A DNA stretch of 64,000 nucleotides from Aquisalinus luteolus. GTDB taxonomy: Bacteria > Pseudomonadota > Alphaproteobacteria > Caulobacterales > Parvularculaceae. Where the stretch lies: positions 62,001 through 126,000 of the forward strand of contig NZ_VCJR02000003.1 in NCBI RefSeq assembly GCF_009712425.2, in the 5' to 3' direction. A program made the translations under genes and the position numbers. This document shows, piece after piece, positions 34,728 to 44,139 of this stretch; position 1 is the first letter of the stretch; the number at the start of each line of letters is the position of its first letter. Under the pieces are notes generated by a model. The model was not told the DNA's origin and did no database searches. It worked only from the letters and a program-made list of their open reading frames with translations.

Positions 34728-35525
34728 ATGGCGACGACACCGAGACTTTTCGTGCAGGACGATCTGGGCGAGGGAGGTATGCTGACCCTGCCGCCGGACC
34801 AGTCGCATTACCTCGTCACCGTGTTGCGCAAGGAGGCAGGCGCGCCGATCCTCGTCTTCAACGGGCGTGATGGCGAGTGGGCAGCCGAGATCGAGACACC
34901 ACACAAGAAGTACTGCGCGATTGCCCTGAAGGAGCGCACGCGGGAGCAGGCGGCCTCGCCGGACCTTGCCCTGCTGTTTGCGCCGGTCAAGAAAGCGCCG
35001 ATCGACCAGATCGCGCAGAAGGCGACGGAGCTTGGCTGTTCGATCCTGCAGCCGGTGATGACGGCGCGCACCATCGTTACCCGCGTGAAAGAAGACCGTC
35101 TGGCCGCCAATGCCATCGAGGCGGCGGAACAGTCCGAGCGGCTCGATGTGCCGGATGTGCGCGAGACGGCGAAGCTGGAGGCTGTGATCGCCAGCTGGCA
35201 GGAGAGCTATCCGGGGCGCCGGCTCATCTTCTGCGACGAGGCCGGGGATGAAGACGGCGAGCGCTGGGGCGGGGCAGAAGGCCGGGCGAAGCCGATGCTG
35301 GAGGCGCTGGCCCCGTTCGCCGATAGACCTTTACCTTGGGCGATCCTGATCGGGCCGGAGGGCGGCTTCACGCCGGAGGAGCGCGACCTTTTGCGCCGTC
35401 AGAACTTCGTCATGCCGGTCACACTTGGCCCTCGCATACTGCGGGCCGACACTGCCGCTTTCGCCGCCATCACCCTCTGGCAAGCGGCGCTGGGCGACTT
35501 ATCTGAGGGCTTCACCAACAGGTGA
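34728..35525 (+). CDS. rsmE: 16S rRNA (uracil-1498-N3)-methyltransferase
   Basis: 265 residues of the SPOUT RsmE family. Motifs include PRLFVQDDL, HYLVTVLRKEAG, LLFAPVKKAPIDQIAQKATELG (here as APVKKAPIDQ and QKATELG), RLIFCDEAG, and the knot segment AILIGPEGGFTPEE with LGPRILRADTA. ATG 34728 after GAAGGA was chosen; the longer frame from 34671 is not conserved. It precedes gshA on the same strand, a common alphaproteobacterial order. Confidence 0.95.
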   Translation: MATTPRLFVQDDLGEGGMLTLPPDQSHYLVTVLRKEAGAPILVFNGRDGEWAAEIETPHKKYCAIALKERTREQAASPDLALLFAPVKKAPIDQIAQKATELGCSILQPVMTARTIVTRVKEDRLAANAIEAAEQSERLDVPDVRETAKLEAVIASWQESYPGRRLIFCDEAGDEDGERWGGAEGRAKPMLEALAPFADRPLPWAILIGPEGGFTPEERDLLRRQNFVMPVTLGPRILRADTAAFAAITLWQAALGDLSEGFTNR

Positions 35526-35622
35526 GGAGCCATTGATTAGCCATTCCCGGCTTTGACAAGCCTGCGAGAAAGGTTATGGCAGTCGCCAGAGCGCCTTGGC
35601 GCCAATGTAATTGGAAGTGCTT

Positions 35623-36999
35623 ATGACCCAGCTTGATGCGTCAACCCGCCAGGATGCGCCCCCCATCGAGGGCAAGGATGACCTCGTCACCTATCTGGAA
35701 TCCGGGTGCAAGCCCAAGGCCGACTGGCGTATCGGCACAGAGCACGAAAAATTCGGCTTTACCTGGGACGATCTGAAACCGATCCCGTTCGAGGGCAAGC
35801 GCTCTGTCAGCGCGATCCTGCACGGCCTCGCCGAGCAGTTCGACTGGGAGCCTATCTACGAGGGCGAGCGCCTGCTCGGCCTGAAACAGAACGGCGCCTC
35901 CATTTCGCTGGAGCCCGGCGGTCAGTTCGAGTTGTCCGGCGCGCCGCTGGAGCATGTTCACCAGACTTGTAACGAGGTCGGCAGCCATCTCGACCAGGTC
36001 AAGAAAGTGTCGGAGCCGCTCGGCATCGGTTTCCTCGGCATGGGCTTCACCCCGAAATGGACGCGGGACGAGATGCCCCACATGCCCAAGGGCCGTTACA
36101 CGATCATGCGCAACTATATGCCCAAGGTCGGCAAGCTCGGCCTCGACATGATGCACAGGACGGCTACGGTGCAGGTAAATCTCGACTTCGCCAGCGAGGC
36201 CGACATGGTCGCGAAGTTCCGCACCTCTCTCGCCTTGCAGCCGCTTGCCAATGCGCTGTTTTCCTCATCGCCGCTGACTGAGGGCAAGCCGAATGGCTGG
36301 CGCTCTTACCGCGGGCATATCTGGACCGATACCGATCCTGACCGGACGGGCATGCTGGATTTCGTGTTCGAGGACGGGTTCGATTTCGAACGCTATGTCG
36401 ATTACATGCTCGGCGTGCCGATGTATTTCCATTATGGCAAGAACGGGTACGAGGATGCGGCGGGGCTGTCCTTCCGCGATTTCATGGCGGGCAAGCTGCC
36501 GATCGCGCCCGGTGTCTATCCCAGCATCGAGGACTGGAAAGATCATCTGTCCACGGCGTTCCCTGAGGTGCGGCTGAAGACATTCCTTGAGATGCGTGGT
36601 GCCGATGGCGGCCCGTGGGCCCGGATCTGCGCCTTGCCGGCCTTCTGGGTCGGGATCCTCTATGACGGCGGCAGTCTCGATGCGGCATGGGATGTGGTCA
36701 AGGGCTGGACCGTCGAACAGCGCCACGAATTGCGCGTCGATGCAGCGAAAAAAGGTCTTGAAGCGAAGATCGGCAGGCACAGCCTGCGTGATATCGCCCG
36801 CGAAGTGCTGATGATCTCCCGCGCGGGACTAAAGGCGCGCGCCGCGACGGATCTTGGCGGTAATGACGAGACAGGCTTCCTCAGCCCGCTGCAGGAAATC
36901 GTCGAAAGCGGGAAGACACTCGCCGATGTGATCCTCGAGGATTACACCGGTCCGCTCGACCGCGATATGCGCAAACTTTACGAGAAATACGCTTACTGA
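35623..36999 (+). CDS. gshA: Glutamate-cysteine ligase (plant/alphaproteobacterial type)
   Basis: 458 residues, first enzyme of glutathione synthesis. The GCS2 fold shows RIGTEHEKFGF, SLEPGGQFELSGAP, MGFTPKWTRDEMP, RYTIMRNYMPKVG and TATVQVNLDFASE. The cysteines that control redox activity in plant enzymes are not readily placed. ATG 35623 begins MTQLDAST; the TTG at 35611 is unlikely. Glutathione made here would serve gloA. Confidence 0.95.
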   Translation: MTQLDASTRQDAPPIEGKDDLVTYLESGCKPKADWRIGTEHEKFGFTWDDLKPIPFEGKRSVSAILHGLAEQFDWEPIYEGERLLGLKQNGASISLEPGGQFELSGAPLEHVHQTCNEVGSHLDQVKKVSEPLGIGFLGMGFTPKWTRDEMPHMPKGRYTIMRNYMPKVGKLGLDMMHRTATVQVNLDFASEADMVAKFRTSLALQPLANALFSSSPLTEGKPNGWRSYRGHIWTDTDPDRTGMLDFVFEDGFDFERYVDYMLGVPMYFHYGKNGYEDAAGLSFRDFMAGKLPIAPGVYPSIEDWKDHLSTAFPEVRLKTFLEMRGADGGPWARICALPAFWVGILYDGGSLDAAWDVVKGWTVEQRHELRVDAAKKGLEAKIGRHSLRDIAREVLMISRAGLKARAATDLGGNDETGFLSPLQEIVESGKTLADVILEDYTGPLDRDMRKLYEKYAY

Positions 37000-37021
37000 C
37001 CTTCCACCAAAGGAGAGCAGA

Positions 37022-38068
37022 ATGGAAAAGAGACCGCTTGGCCGGACCGGCATCGATGTGACATCGCTATGCCTCGGCACCATGATGTATGGCGAGCAGA
37101 TCGGCGAGGAACTGGCCTTTCAGCAAATGGATGCGAGCCTCGATTTCGGCATCAATTTCTTCGACACCGCCGAGATGTACACGATCCCGCCCAAGGAAGA
37201 GACACAAGGCGAGAGCGAGCGTATCGTCGGGCGGTGGATGAAAGCGCGCGGCGCGCGGGAAAAGATCGTGCTGGCGACGAAGGTGATGGGTCAGTCGGGC
37301 TTTGACTATATGCGGCCCTGGGATGGTATACCGCGCCTGAAACGCAAGGACATCGAATTCGCTGTCGACCGGTCCCTGAAAAATCTGCAGACGGATTTTA
37401 TCGACCTCTACCAGACCCATTGGCCGGACCGGCGCGTGCCGACTTTTGGCCGCGACCTGAAGGGATATTACCACTACGAGGAAGAATTCGATGCGATCCT
37501 CGAAACGCTCGAAGTCATGGCCGACCTGAAGAAGGCCGGGAAGATCCGGGCGTTCGGTGTGTCAAACGAGACCGCCTATGGCGTCATGCGTCATGTGAAG
37601 GAGTCCGAGACTCGTGATCTGCCGCGTGTTGCCTCGATCCAGAATGCCTATTCCCTGCTGAACCGCACCTTCGAGATCGGCCTTGCCGAAGTGGCGATGC
37701 AGGAAGATGTCGGCCTGCTCGCCTATTCGGCGCTGGCCCAGGGCGAACTCTCCGGCAAATACCTCGATGACGAGACACCGAAGGGTTCGCGCCGCGACTG
37801 GTTCGGCAAGGCCGACCGTTACCAGACACCGGGCAAGGAAAAAGCCTTGCGCGGTTATATGAAGGTGGCAAAGGATTTTGGCCTCGATCCCTCGGCGATG
37901 GCGTTCCAGTTCGTTACCACGCGCCCCTGGGTGACCTCGAATATCTTCGGGGCCAATGGCATGGACCAGTTACAGACGGTGTTCGACTCCTTGTCCATCG
38001 AGTGGACGGATGAGCTGAACGATGCGGTCAACGCTGTGCATGTCAGCCAGCCCAATCCATGCCCGTGA
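37022..38068 (+). CDS. Aldo/keto reductase (Tas-like)
   Basis: 348 residues with the AKR barrel. Catalytic tetrad parts are visible: FFDTAEMY (Asp, Tyr), LATKV (Lys) and LYQTHWPDR (His). The insertion around DRRVPTFGRDLKGYYHYEEE matches Tas-like reductases of about 346 residues. NADPH binding is indicated by the C-terminal QFVTTRPWVTSNIFGA. Strong AAGGAG site before ATG 37022. Its end overlaps the glycosylase by ten bases. Confidence 0.92.
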   Translation: MEKRPLGRTGIDVTSLCLGTMMYGEQIGEELAFQQMDASLDFGINFFDTAEMYTIPPKEETQGESERIVGRWMKARGAREKIVLATKVMGQSGFDYMRPWDGIPRLKRKDIEFAVDRSLKNLQTDFIDLYQTHWPDRRVPTFGRDLKGYYHYEEEFDAILETLEVMADLKKAGKIRAFGVSNETAYGVMRHVKESETRDLPRVASIQNAYSLLNRTFEIGLAEVAMQEDVGLLAYSALAQGELSGKYLDDETPKGSRRDWFGKADRYQTPGKEKALRGYMKVAKDFGLDPSAMAFQFVTTRPWVTSNIFGANGMDQLQTVFDSLSIEWTDELNDAVNAVHVSQPNPCP

Positions 38069-38715
38069 CACGGCAAGTCCGTGAGCTGAATGTCTTTGCC
38101 GATGTCAGCACTGCCTGTGTGGATCTCGCGAACCGGTCGGCGCCTCTGGCCCGGGCGCTCAAGGAGATAAACGGCAAGCCGCATATCAGGCGGCGGCCAG
38201 GCGGCTATCCCGGCCTGTTCCGGGTCATCGTCGAACAGCAGGTCTCGGTGCCCTCGGCACAGGCGATCCTCGCCCGCTGCGATGCGCGGCTTGGCGAGGT
38301 GTCGCCCGAACAAGTGCTGGGTTTGTCCGAGGATGACCTGCGGGCCTGCGGCCTGTCTGGTCCCAAGATCCGATATGTGAAGGCGGTGGCGACGGCGATT
38401 GCCGATAGGGCTCTCGATCTGGGTGGCCTCGACAAGCTTGACAACAAGGACGCTGCGGCGCAGCTGACGGCGATAAAGGGTATCGGTCCGTGGACGGCGG
38501 CGATCTACCTTCTGTTCTGCGAGGGCCGGGCCGATATCTGGCCCAGGGGCGATGTGGCATTGCTCGCTGCCTATGCTGCCGCGACCGGCTTTTCAGAGAA
38601 GCCGCCGATGAAGGAATTCGATGCGATGGCGGAGGACTGGCACCCTTGGCGCGGTATCGCCGCGCACATCCTGTGGACCTATTACGCCAAGCTGCGCGGA
38701 CGTGCGCCGATCTAG
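38059..38715 (+). CDS. DNA-3-methyladenine glycosylase, AlkA/HhH-GPD type
   Basis: 218 residues with a helix-hairpin-helix LTAIKGIGPWTAAIYLL followed by the catalytic aspartate in WPRGDVALL, the HhH-GPD signature. The N terminus lacks the extra AlkA domain, so it is a compact member (YPGLFRVIVEQQVS is the usual first helix). It removes alkylated bases and complements Tag, giving two alkylation-repair glycosylases in one window. Confidence 0.93.
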   Translation: MPVTRQVRELNVFADVSTACVDLANRSAPLARALKEINGKPHIRRRPGGYPGLFRVIVEQQVSVPSAQAILARCDARLGEVSPEQVLGLSEDDLRACGLSGPKIRYVKAVATAIADRALDLGGLDKLDNKDAAAQLTAIKGIGPWTAAIYLLFCEGRADIWPRGDVALLAAYAAATGFSEKPPMKEFDAMAEDWHPWRGIAAHILWTYYAKLRGRAPI

Positions 38716-38730
38716 ATTACTCAGCCTACT

Positions 38731-39786
38731 CTATTCAGCGGGTGCGATTCGCGCCTTGCCGCCATCCTTCCGCCGCCAGCGGCCCAGGGTGAACAGGGAA
38801 GGGCGGCGATAGAGGAAATTCAGCGGTGTATCTTTCACAACCGCATGGATCAGCAGCGGCACGGCAACGGCGATGGCGAGCACGGTCAGGCAGGCAAAAC
38901 CGATATCCGGAATCAGGCCAGTGGCGCCAAGGGCCTTCTCTGCGGCTTTCATTGGTACAAAGAACGTCAGGTAAATAACGATGGAATGCTTGCCGGCATA
39001 ACGGATGGCGTTGCCGATATTCAGTTCCGCAAGTAGCGCTGCGACGGCGATGATCGCGGCAGCGCCTGCCATGCCGAGCCCCAAGGCGATGACCGGCGCT
39101 TCACCCAGTCCGGCTGCTACAAAACCCCAGTTAATCAGGCCCCAAACTGCAAGACCGGCAAGCGTGAGCAGGCGTCGCGTGCCGGCGATGTGCGCAAATC
39201 GGAAGACCAGAGGCGCACAGGCATAGCCCGCGAAGAAAAAGACATACCAGTTGGCAATGCGGTCGGTGACGGACCAGCCGGTTTCGATAAGGCCGGCATA
39301 GAACAGCGTGTGCAGGAGTGCGGCTGCCGCGAGCACAGCCATCGCCGGGACTTTGCGCAGGATGCGCGTCAGGACGTAAAAGACCAGTAGCTGGTGCAGG
39401 AACCACAGGCTGCCAGACGGGAAGACCAGCTGTTTGGCAAACAGAGCGGCGAAGGCGAGAGGGTCTGCCAACAGTAACTCCGACTCAAGCGCGACATTCT
39501 GGATCGCCAGCCACAGGATATAGAAATAGGCGAAGTGAATGACCTTTCGGTCGATATAGTCAGCCAGCGGACCATGGATAGTGCGCGACAGGAACAGCCC
39601 GGCGATGAGAAAGAAGTCCGGCATACGGATCGGCTTGGCAAACTCGATGATGTTATGCATCCAGCCTTCACCACCAACCATCGCGCCATAGCCATAGGTA
39701 GAATGCATCATCACGACGAGGATGATGCAGATCCCCTTGCCATAATCGACCCAGTCTACGCGATATGGTGACGGTTGCGCCGTCAT
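38731..39786 (-). CDS. Membrane acyltransferase (acyltransferase 3 family)
   Basis: 351 residues, about ten membrane helices. The N-terminal DWVDYGKGICIILVVMMHS with the conserved His before helix 1, and FFLIAGLFLSRTI, are family hallmarks. Members transfer acetyl or succinyl groups to periplasmic glucans, O-antigens or peptidoglycan; this one resembles YcfT-like proteins of unknown substrate. ATG 39786 follows GGAG eight bases away. It converges on the AlkA-type gene. Confidence 0.85.
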   Translation of the reverse strand: MTAQPSPYRVDWVDYGKGICIILVVMMHSTYGYGAMVGGEGWMHNIIEFAKPIRMPDFFLIAGLFLSRTIHGPLADYIDRKVIHFAYFYILWLAIQNVALESELLLADPLAFAALFAKQLVFPSGSLWFLHQLLVFYVLTRILRKVPAMAVLAAAALLHTLFYAGLIETGWSVTDRIANWYVFFFAGYACAPLVFRFAHIAGTRRLLTLAGLAVWGLINWGFVAAGLGEAPVIALGLGMAGAAAIIAVAALLAELNIGNAIRYAGKHSIVIYLTFFVPMKAAEKALGATGLIPDIGFACLTVLAIAVAVPLLIHAVVKDTPLNFLYRRPSLFTLGRWRRKDGGKARIAPAE

Positions 39787-39921
39787 GAACTTTCTCCGGT
39801 GTGTTGCCTGCCTGGAGAAATGCAAGGGCCATACCCAAAAGGGGCAGTCAGAGCCCGGTCATGGTAAATTTTTGGCGGATTAAACCCAAAACAGCCAGAC
39901 CTCACGCAAATGTCAGGGAGA

Positions 39922-41028
39922 TCAGCTGCCTTGAGGAGGTGTTACGCTTTGCGTGGAGCGGCGAATGGCTGGTGCCGGGCGCATGCCAAGAAGTCTCTGC
40001 ACGAAGGAAATTAACCCTAACAGGCCAAGCGCCGTCAAGGCGATGCCGGTCATGAACACGACGAGCTTGTATACAATGCCGCCTGTCTTGGCCGCATGTA
40101 GCGGATAAAAGGCGTTATAGGCGCGCTCGCCCAGTGGCGCAGCCTGTGCATTCGTAGTGGTGGTCGGCTCACCCTGCGCCAATGGTGCCGCCAGATAGGT
40201 ACGCCCATTGGGATGCCATTCAGGGGCACGGCGCATGCGCACCGACGCTGCAGGGCGGCTCTCGCTCGGCCAGCTGCCCATGCGGATATCGGCATCGGGA
40301 AAGGCAGCCTGTCCCGCGGTGAAGACAGCTTGCCAGTCCTGCGCCTCAACACGTGCCACAGGCTGCGGTGCCGGGGCAGGGGTGTCGAAGACTGTCAGTA
40401 TCGCTTTGGTCGGGCCATAATAGACGATGGCACCGCCTGTCAGGATCAGCAGAAAGGCGGGCACGGCGAAAATGATGCCGATATTCCGGTGGCTGAGCAG
40501 CAGGTGCGGACGTCGCAGGCTGCGCACTGCCATTCCCAAACGGAAAGCCTTGCGCGTTGGCCAGAATGCGATGAGTCCGGCAATGATCAGAACGGCCATG
40601 GACAGCCCGGCAGCCCCGGCGACGAGCTTGCCGGTACGCCCGGCCAGCAGATAGTGATGCAGGTCGAACAGCCATTCCTCGAAACGTGCCGTGCCGTGCC
40701 AGGTGGCGAGCACATTCCCTTCGCCATCGAGATAGGCGAAATCCTCGCCGTGCAGATAGACCTTGTTGATGCCGAAATGCTCCGTACCAAACACGATCAG
40801 GCGGATATTCTCGCGCCCGAACTTAGTCTCTGCCGTATTGGCGAGGATTGCCAGATTGTCCGGCGTTGCCTCGAAAGGCTGGCGGGCCTCTGGCATTGTC
40901 AGGCGCAGATAGTCCTCCTTCCAGACGAGGAGGGCACCGGACAGGCTGAGCACGATCATCAGGGCCGAGAGGATCGCTCCTGCCCAGGCGTGCAGTGCAC
41001 GCGCAGTACTGATGACCGGTCCACCCAT
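39922..41028 (-). CDS. PepSY-associated inner-membrane protein (siderophore/iron related)
   Basis: 368 residues with four to five membrane helices: LHAWAGAILSALMIVLSLSG near the N terminus, HHYLLAGRTGKLVAGAAGLS, and HRNIGIIFAVPAFLLILTG; the C-terminal helix VVFMTGIALTALGLLGLIS ends it. These PepSY_TM proteins carry conserved His residues and accompany TonB-dependent siderophore receptors, probably as ferric reductases. It begins four bases after the receptor gene, forming an operon with it. Confidence 0.9.
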   Translation of the reverse strand: MGGPVISTARALHAWAGAILSALMIVLSLSGALLVWKEDYLRLTMPEARQPFEATPDNLAILANTAETKFGRENIRLIVFGTEHFGINKVYLHGEDFAYLDGEGNVLATWHGTARFEEWLFDLHHYLLAGRTGKLVAGAAGLSMAVLIIAGLIAFWPTRKAFRLGMAVRSLRRPHLLLSHRNIGIIFAVPAFLLILTGGAIVYYGPTKAILTVFDTPAPAPQPVARVEAQDWQAVFTAGQAAFPDADIRMGSWPSESRPAASVRMRRAPEWHPNGRTYLAAPLAQGEPTTTTNAQAAPLGERAYNAFYPLHAAKTGGIVYKLVVFMTGIALTALGLLGLISFVQRLLGMRPAPAIRRSTQSVTPPQGS

Positions 41029-41032
41029 AGCT

Positions 41033-43156
41033 CTAGAATGCGCCAGTCCAGCGCAGGGTCATGGCACGGCCACGGCCCGAGAAATAACGGGCCTCGGTGG
41101 TCGTGCCGGACTGGGAGTAGTAGTGGATATAGTCCTCGTTCAGCAGGTTCTGGACGCCGAGGTCAAGCCTGCCCTTGTCGGCGATGCGATAACTGGCGAG
41201 CACGTCGACCAGCGTATAGCCGTCGAAATCCGTCGCATCGCCGGCATCATCGAAGTCCCGGTCGAAATAGGTCGAGCTCTGTCCGCGCAACGAGAGCGCT
41301 GGCGTCAGGCTTGCCTCGATATAGGTATTCAGTCGGTTCGGGCTGATATTCGCGCCGGGCAGGTCGCTGTCGACACTGCCATCGTCATCGCTGTCGAATT
41401 GCCCATCGAGATTGGCGTAGTTCGCGCCAACAGCTACGGCCTCGGTGACCTGAAAGCGGCCGCGCAGCTCGATGCCCTCAATCTCCGTCTGCTCACGGGC
41501 GACCGCGAAGATGCCATCTGCATTGGCAACGAGACGCTGGCCGAAATCGCTTTCGGACCGGAACCATGCAGCATCACCGGAGAAGCGACCCTGCTCGAAC
41601 TTGACGCCGACCTCCAGATTGTCGGCGACGATCGGCTGCAGGTTCAGCAGCGTATCGACATCGGCATCCGGGTCGGTGACACCGCGCAGTACGCGACCGA
41701 CATCCGGCATGGTAAAGCCTTCGGCATAGCTGCCATAGAAGGTCAGCCCGTCAATCACCTCATAGCTCGCGCCGATATTGCCCAGCGTGTCACTGAAGCT
41801 CGGGGTGCCGCCATCCACGGTCACAGGGCCGTAGGAATAAAGCGTCGTGAACGTATCGGTGCTCAGTTCTGCATCGATATAGCGCAGGCCACCGGAGACG
41901 AGCAGGCGCTCATCCAGCAGGGTCTGGGACAGCTGGATGAAGGGCGATGTAGAGGTGAACTCCGTCTCCGGCACCCATAGGCGACCTGTCTGCACCAGCT
42001 CCTGGAAGGTCTTGTCCTTCAGCCAGTCGAACCCGGCGGTTACGGTCATGCCGTCAACCGGCAGGCTGTCATTGACCCATGTGGTCTTGAAACCATGCTT
42101 TTCGGAATTGTTCGCAGACTGATCGAACAGCGTGCCGCTCGGGTCGATATCAGGGTCCTGGAACGTGGCGAAGGAGCCGCCGCCAAAGACGGCCTCAAAG
42201 TCCTGCATGAAGACCTGGCCGGACAGCGTGCCGCCGAAAACCTCTTCGCGGCTGGCGTCGAAAGAGATCGTCATTACGTCATTGGTCGCCGGTATGCCGG
42301 GATAGGTGCCTTTGACGGAAATGGTCGGGATACCGGCATCGCGGTCACCGACGACCTCGACATAGTCGCCGTTCCCTTCGAGATCGAAAGTGTTGATCAT
42401 CAGCTGCAGGCGGGTCTTGTCGTCAGGCTCCCAGCCGACCTTGCCGAACAGGTTCAGTGACTGTGAATCCTGGATATCGCCTTGCGTCGTGTCGACACCG
42501 ATGCGGCGGCCTTCGCCATCATAGAAAATGCCACGGTCTTCCACGGCGGCGCTGGCAACGATGTCGAAATCGCCGAAGCGGCCAAGGGCAGTGGCAGCGC
42601 CGCGATAGGACGTGCCGTCATCCTCCAGGCCGTCAGCGACGGTGATGCCTGCCTCGTAGCGAACCTGCCAGCCCTCTTCCCTGGTCGGGGCCACGGTGAC
42701 GTAGTTGATCAGGCCGCCGGTCGCGCCGATGCCCTGGATGGCGTTGGCGCCGTAGAGGATTTCCACGCGCTCGATAACCGCCGGATCAAGGGTGAATCCG
42801 TCGCGAGAGCCGTTGCGCAGCGGGTTGGACTGGGGCACCCCGTCGATCAGGTAAAGCGGGTTACGGCCACGGAAGCTCTCGCCGGCCGTGGACAGCTTCT
42901 GGCGGGTCGGGGCGGTGGACGGGGCGACCTGGCCGATCGCGTCGAGAATGCTGGTCGAAATCGCCAGCTGGTCCTCGATGTCCTCGCGGCCGATCACGCT
43001 GACGGCGTTCGGCAGGGCTTCTGCGGGCGTGCTCGAGCGGGTTGCCTCGATAATGATGACTTCCTCGGTGTCACCCGAATTCTCATCTTGGGCTGCGGCT
43101 GGAAGGATTGCGAGACTGCCGAGAACGCTGCTGGCCAGCAGGAAAGATCTGTACAT
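41033..43156 (-). CDS. TonB-dependent receptor, siderophore type
   Basis: 707 residues. Signal peptide (LLASSVLGSLAILPAAAQ), a TonB-box-like EEVIIIEATR, a plug domain (ALPNAVSVIGREDIEDQ to about residue 150, with RVEILYGANAIQGIGATGG), then a 22-strand barrel ending in the aromatic residue Phe (MTLRWTGAF). It imports an iron complex; the ligand is not readable. It is transcribed with a PepSY protein, and Fur-box-like dyads lie at its promoter. Confidence 0.93.
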   Translation of the reverse strand: MYRSFLLASSVLGSLAILPAAAQDENSGDTEEVIIIEATRSSTPAEALPNAVSVIGREDIEDQLAISTSILDAIGQVAPSTAPTRQKLSTAGESFRGRNPLYLIDGVPQSNPLRNGSRDGFTLDPAVIERVEILYGANAIQGIGATGGLINYVTVAPTREEGWQVRYEAGITVADGLEDDGTSYRGAATALGRFGDFDIVASAAVEDRGIFYDGEGRRIGVDTTQGDIQDSQSLNLFGKVGWEPDDKTRLQLMINTFDLEGNGDYVEVVGDRDAGIPTISVKGTYPGIPATNDVMTISFDASREEVFGGTLSGQVFMQDFEAVFGGGSFATFQDPDIDPSGTLFDQSANNSEKHGFKTTWVNDSLPVDGMTVTAGFDWLKDKTFQELVQTGRLWVPETEFTSTSPFIQLSQTLLDERLLVSGGLRYIDAELSTDTFTTLYSYGPVTVDGGTPSFSDTLGNIGASYEVIDGLTFYGSYAEGFTMPDVGRVLRGVTDPDADVDTLLNLQPIVADNLEVGVKFEQGRFSGDAAWFRSESDFGQRLVANADGIFAVAREQTEIEGIELRGRFQVTEAVAVGANYANLDGQFDSDDDGSVDSDLPGANISPNRLNTYIEASLTPALSLRGQSSTYFDRDFDDAGDATDFDGYTLVDVLASYRIADKGRLDLGVQNLLNEDYIHYYSQSGTTTEARYFSGRGRAMTLRWTGAF

Positions 43157-43179
43157 GCGTGATTGCCCCTGAACGATAC

Positions 43180-43194
43180 TGCAAATTATTCGCA
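43180..43194 (-). promoter_or_regulatory. Fur-box-like dyad before the TonB receptor
   Basis: On the minus strand TGCGAATAATTTGCA is a 7-1-7 palindrome with one G-T mismatch, resembling alphaproteobacterial Fur sites. It begins 24 bases upstream of the receptor ATG, just downstream of the likely promoter. Confidence 0.55.
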
Positions 43195-43196
43195 GC

Positions 43197-43238
43197 TGCA
43201 TAGAAGGGCTTACCTGTTATTGCAAGTCATTATCAAAT
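43197..43238 (-). promoter_or_regulatory. Promoter of the TonB receptor operon with second Fur-like site
   Basis: Minus strand: TTGCAA (43225-43220), 17 bases, TATGCA (43202-43197). The -35 box overlaps TTGATAATGACTTGCAA (43236-43220), which looks like an E. coli-style Fur half site. Together with the dyad at 43180 this predicts iron repression. Confidence 0.5.
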
Positions 43239-43277
43239 CTATCGGCCATTTTCCCGAAAGTCATTGGGGGAGAACAC

Positions 43278-43306
43278 AAAAAACGGGCGGCCCGAAAGCC
43301 GCCCGC
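43278..43306 (-). terminator. Rho-independent terminator
   Basis: Read on the minus strand, stem CGGGCGGC and GCCGCCCG with a six-base loop, then TTTTTT. It terminates the L,D-transpeptidase-fold gene ending at 43346 and isolates the TonB receptor promoter. Confidence 0.88.
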
Positions 43307-43345
43307 AGGTGCAGTCTACACTTCAGAAGGAGAGGAGAAGTCACA

Positions 43346-43951
43346 TCAGGCGCTGATAGTGCCGCCTGTGGTGTAGACAAAAGATCCACCCTTGATCGCC
43401 TCGATCAGTGGCTTGGAGCGCGCACGCTCGACCGATGGGCAGCCCCAGCTGCGCCCTTGGCGGGTGCGGGCAGGGTTGATGTAGTCGGCGCCATGAATGA
43501 CGATTGCCCGGGCGCGGGCGTTGGAATTGGTCTCTTCAAGGCCGTCGAGACGCAGGGAAAGGCCGTGCTTGCCGTAATAGGTCTCGGCGGTCACGAAGGA
43601 GCCGATAGAGGTCATCTTCGATTCAGGCGTGTCGGAAAAAGTTTCGGCGAAGCCGTCATGATTGGTGTCTGAGCCTCGGCCATGGGCAACGAGCATCGTC
43701 TCGATATCGCCGGTCTTCGTGTCGACCAGATAGAGGCGGTCTTCGCTGGAATTCTTGCGATAGTCGATGATGGTGACGTAGCGCTCATTGCTGATCTTGC
43801 CGCGATACGCATCCCTTGCGGCGATGGCTTCCTCGAGCAGGGCATAGTCGAGCCCGGCGGCGGATACCTTGTCGTAATTTACCGGTGTCGGCTGCTGCGG
43901 GTTGAGGGAGAGCATGAGGCCTGCAAACAGGCCAGCAAGAGTGGCTAGCAT
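43346..43951 (-). CDS. YkuD_2-type murein L,D-transpeptidase-fold protein
   Basis: 201 residues. A short N-terminal hydrophobic segment (MLATLAGLFAGLMLSL) acts as signal or anchor. The catalytic region is IVIHGADYINPA (His) and GRSWGCPSVE (Cys), the YkuD_2 pattern, preceded by EDRLYLVDTKTGDIETMLVAHG. Such proteins may crosslink or edit peptidoglycan in the periplasm. A paralogue sits just upstream on the same strand (ends at 44140). Confidence 0.87.
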   Translation of the reverse strand: MLATLAGLFAGLMLSLNPQQPTPVNYDKVSAAGLDYALLEEAIAARDAYRGKISNERYVTIIDYRKNSSEDRLYLVDTKTGDIETMLVAHGRGSDTNHDGFAETFSDTPESKMTSIGSFVTAETYYGKHGLSLRLDGLEETNSNARARAIVIHGADYINPARTRQGRSWGCPSVERARSKPLIEAIKGGSFVYTTGGTISA

Positions 43952-44139
43952 AGTGGCAATATCCTGTCGCTTCGTGTGGTCGGTGTGCGGCAGATGTCAT
44001 CCCGTCTCTCTCGGGCCCGAGACCCCATTTTTCAGGGTCGGGAACATGACGTATCAGAAATTTTGGAACTGACCTGCCTTGTGTTCCTTTGTATCAAAGG
44101 GACGGGTTCAGATCAAATTTCGATATCGTAACATCCATG

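Noticed and set aside
43952-44139. GGAAC...GTTCC repeat at about 44065-44090 as a promoter or operator
   Set aside because: No matching -10 element at the right distance and the arms are only five bases, expected often by chance.
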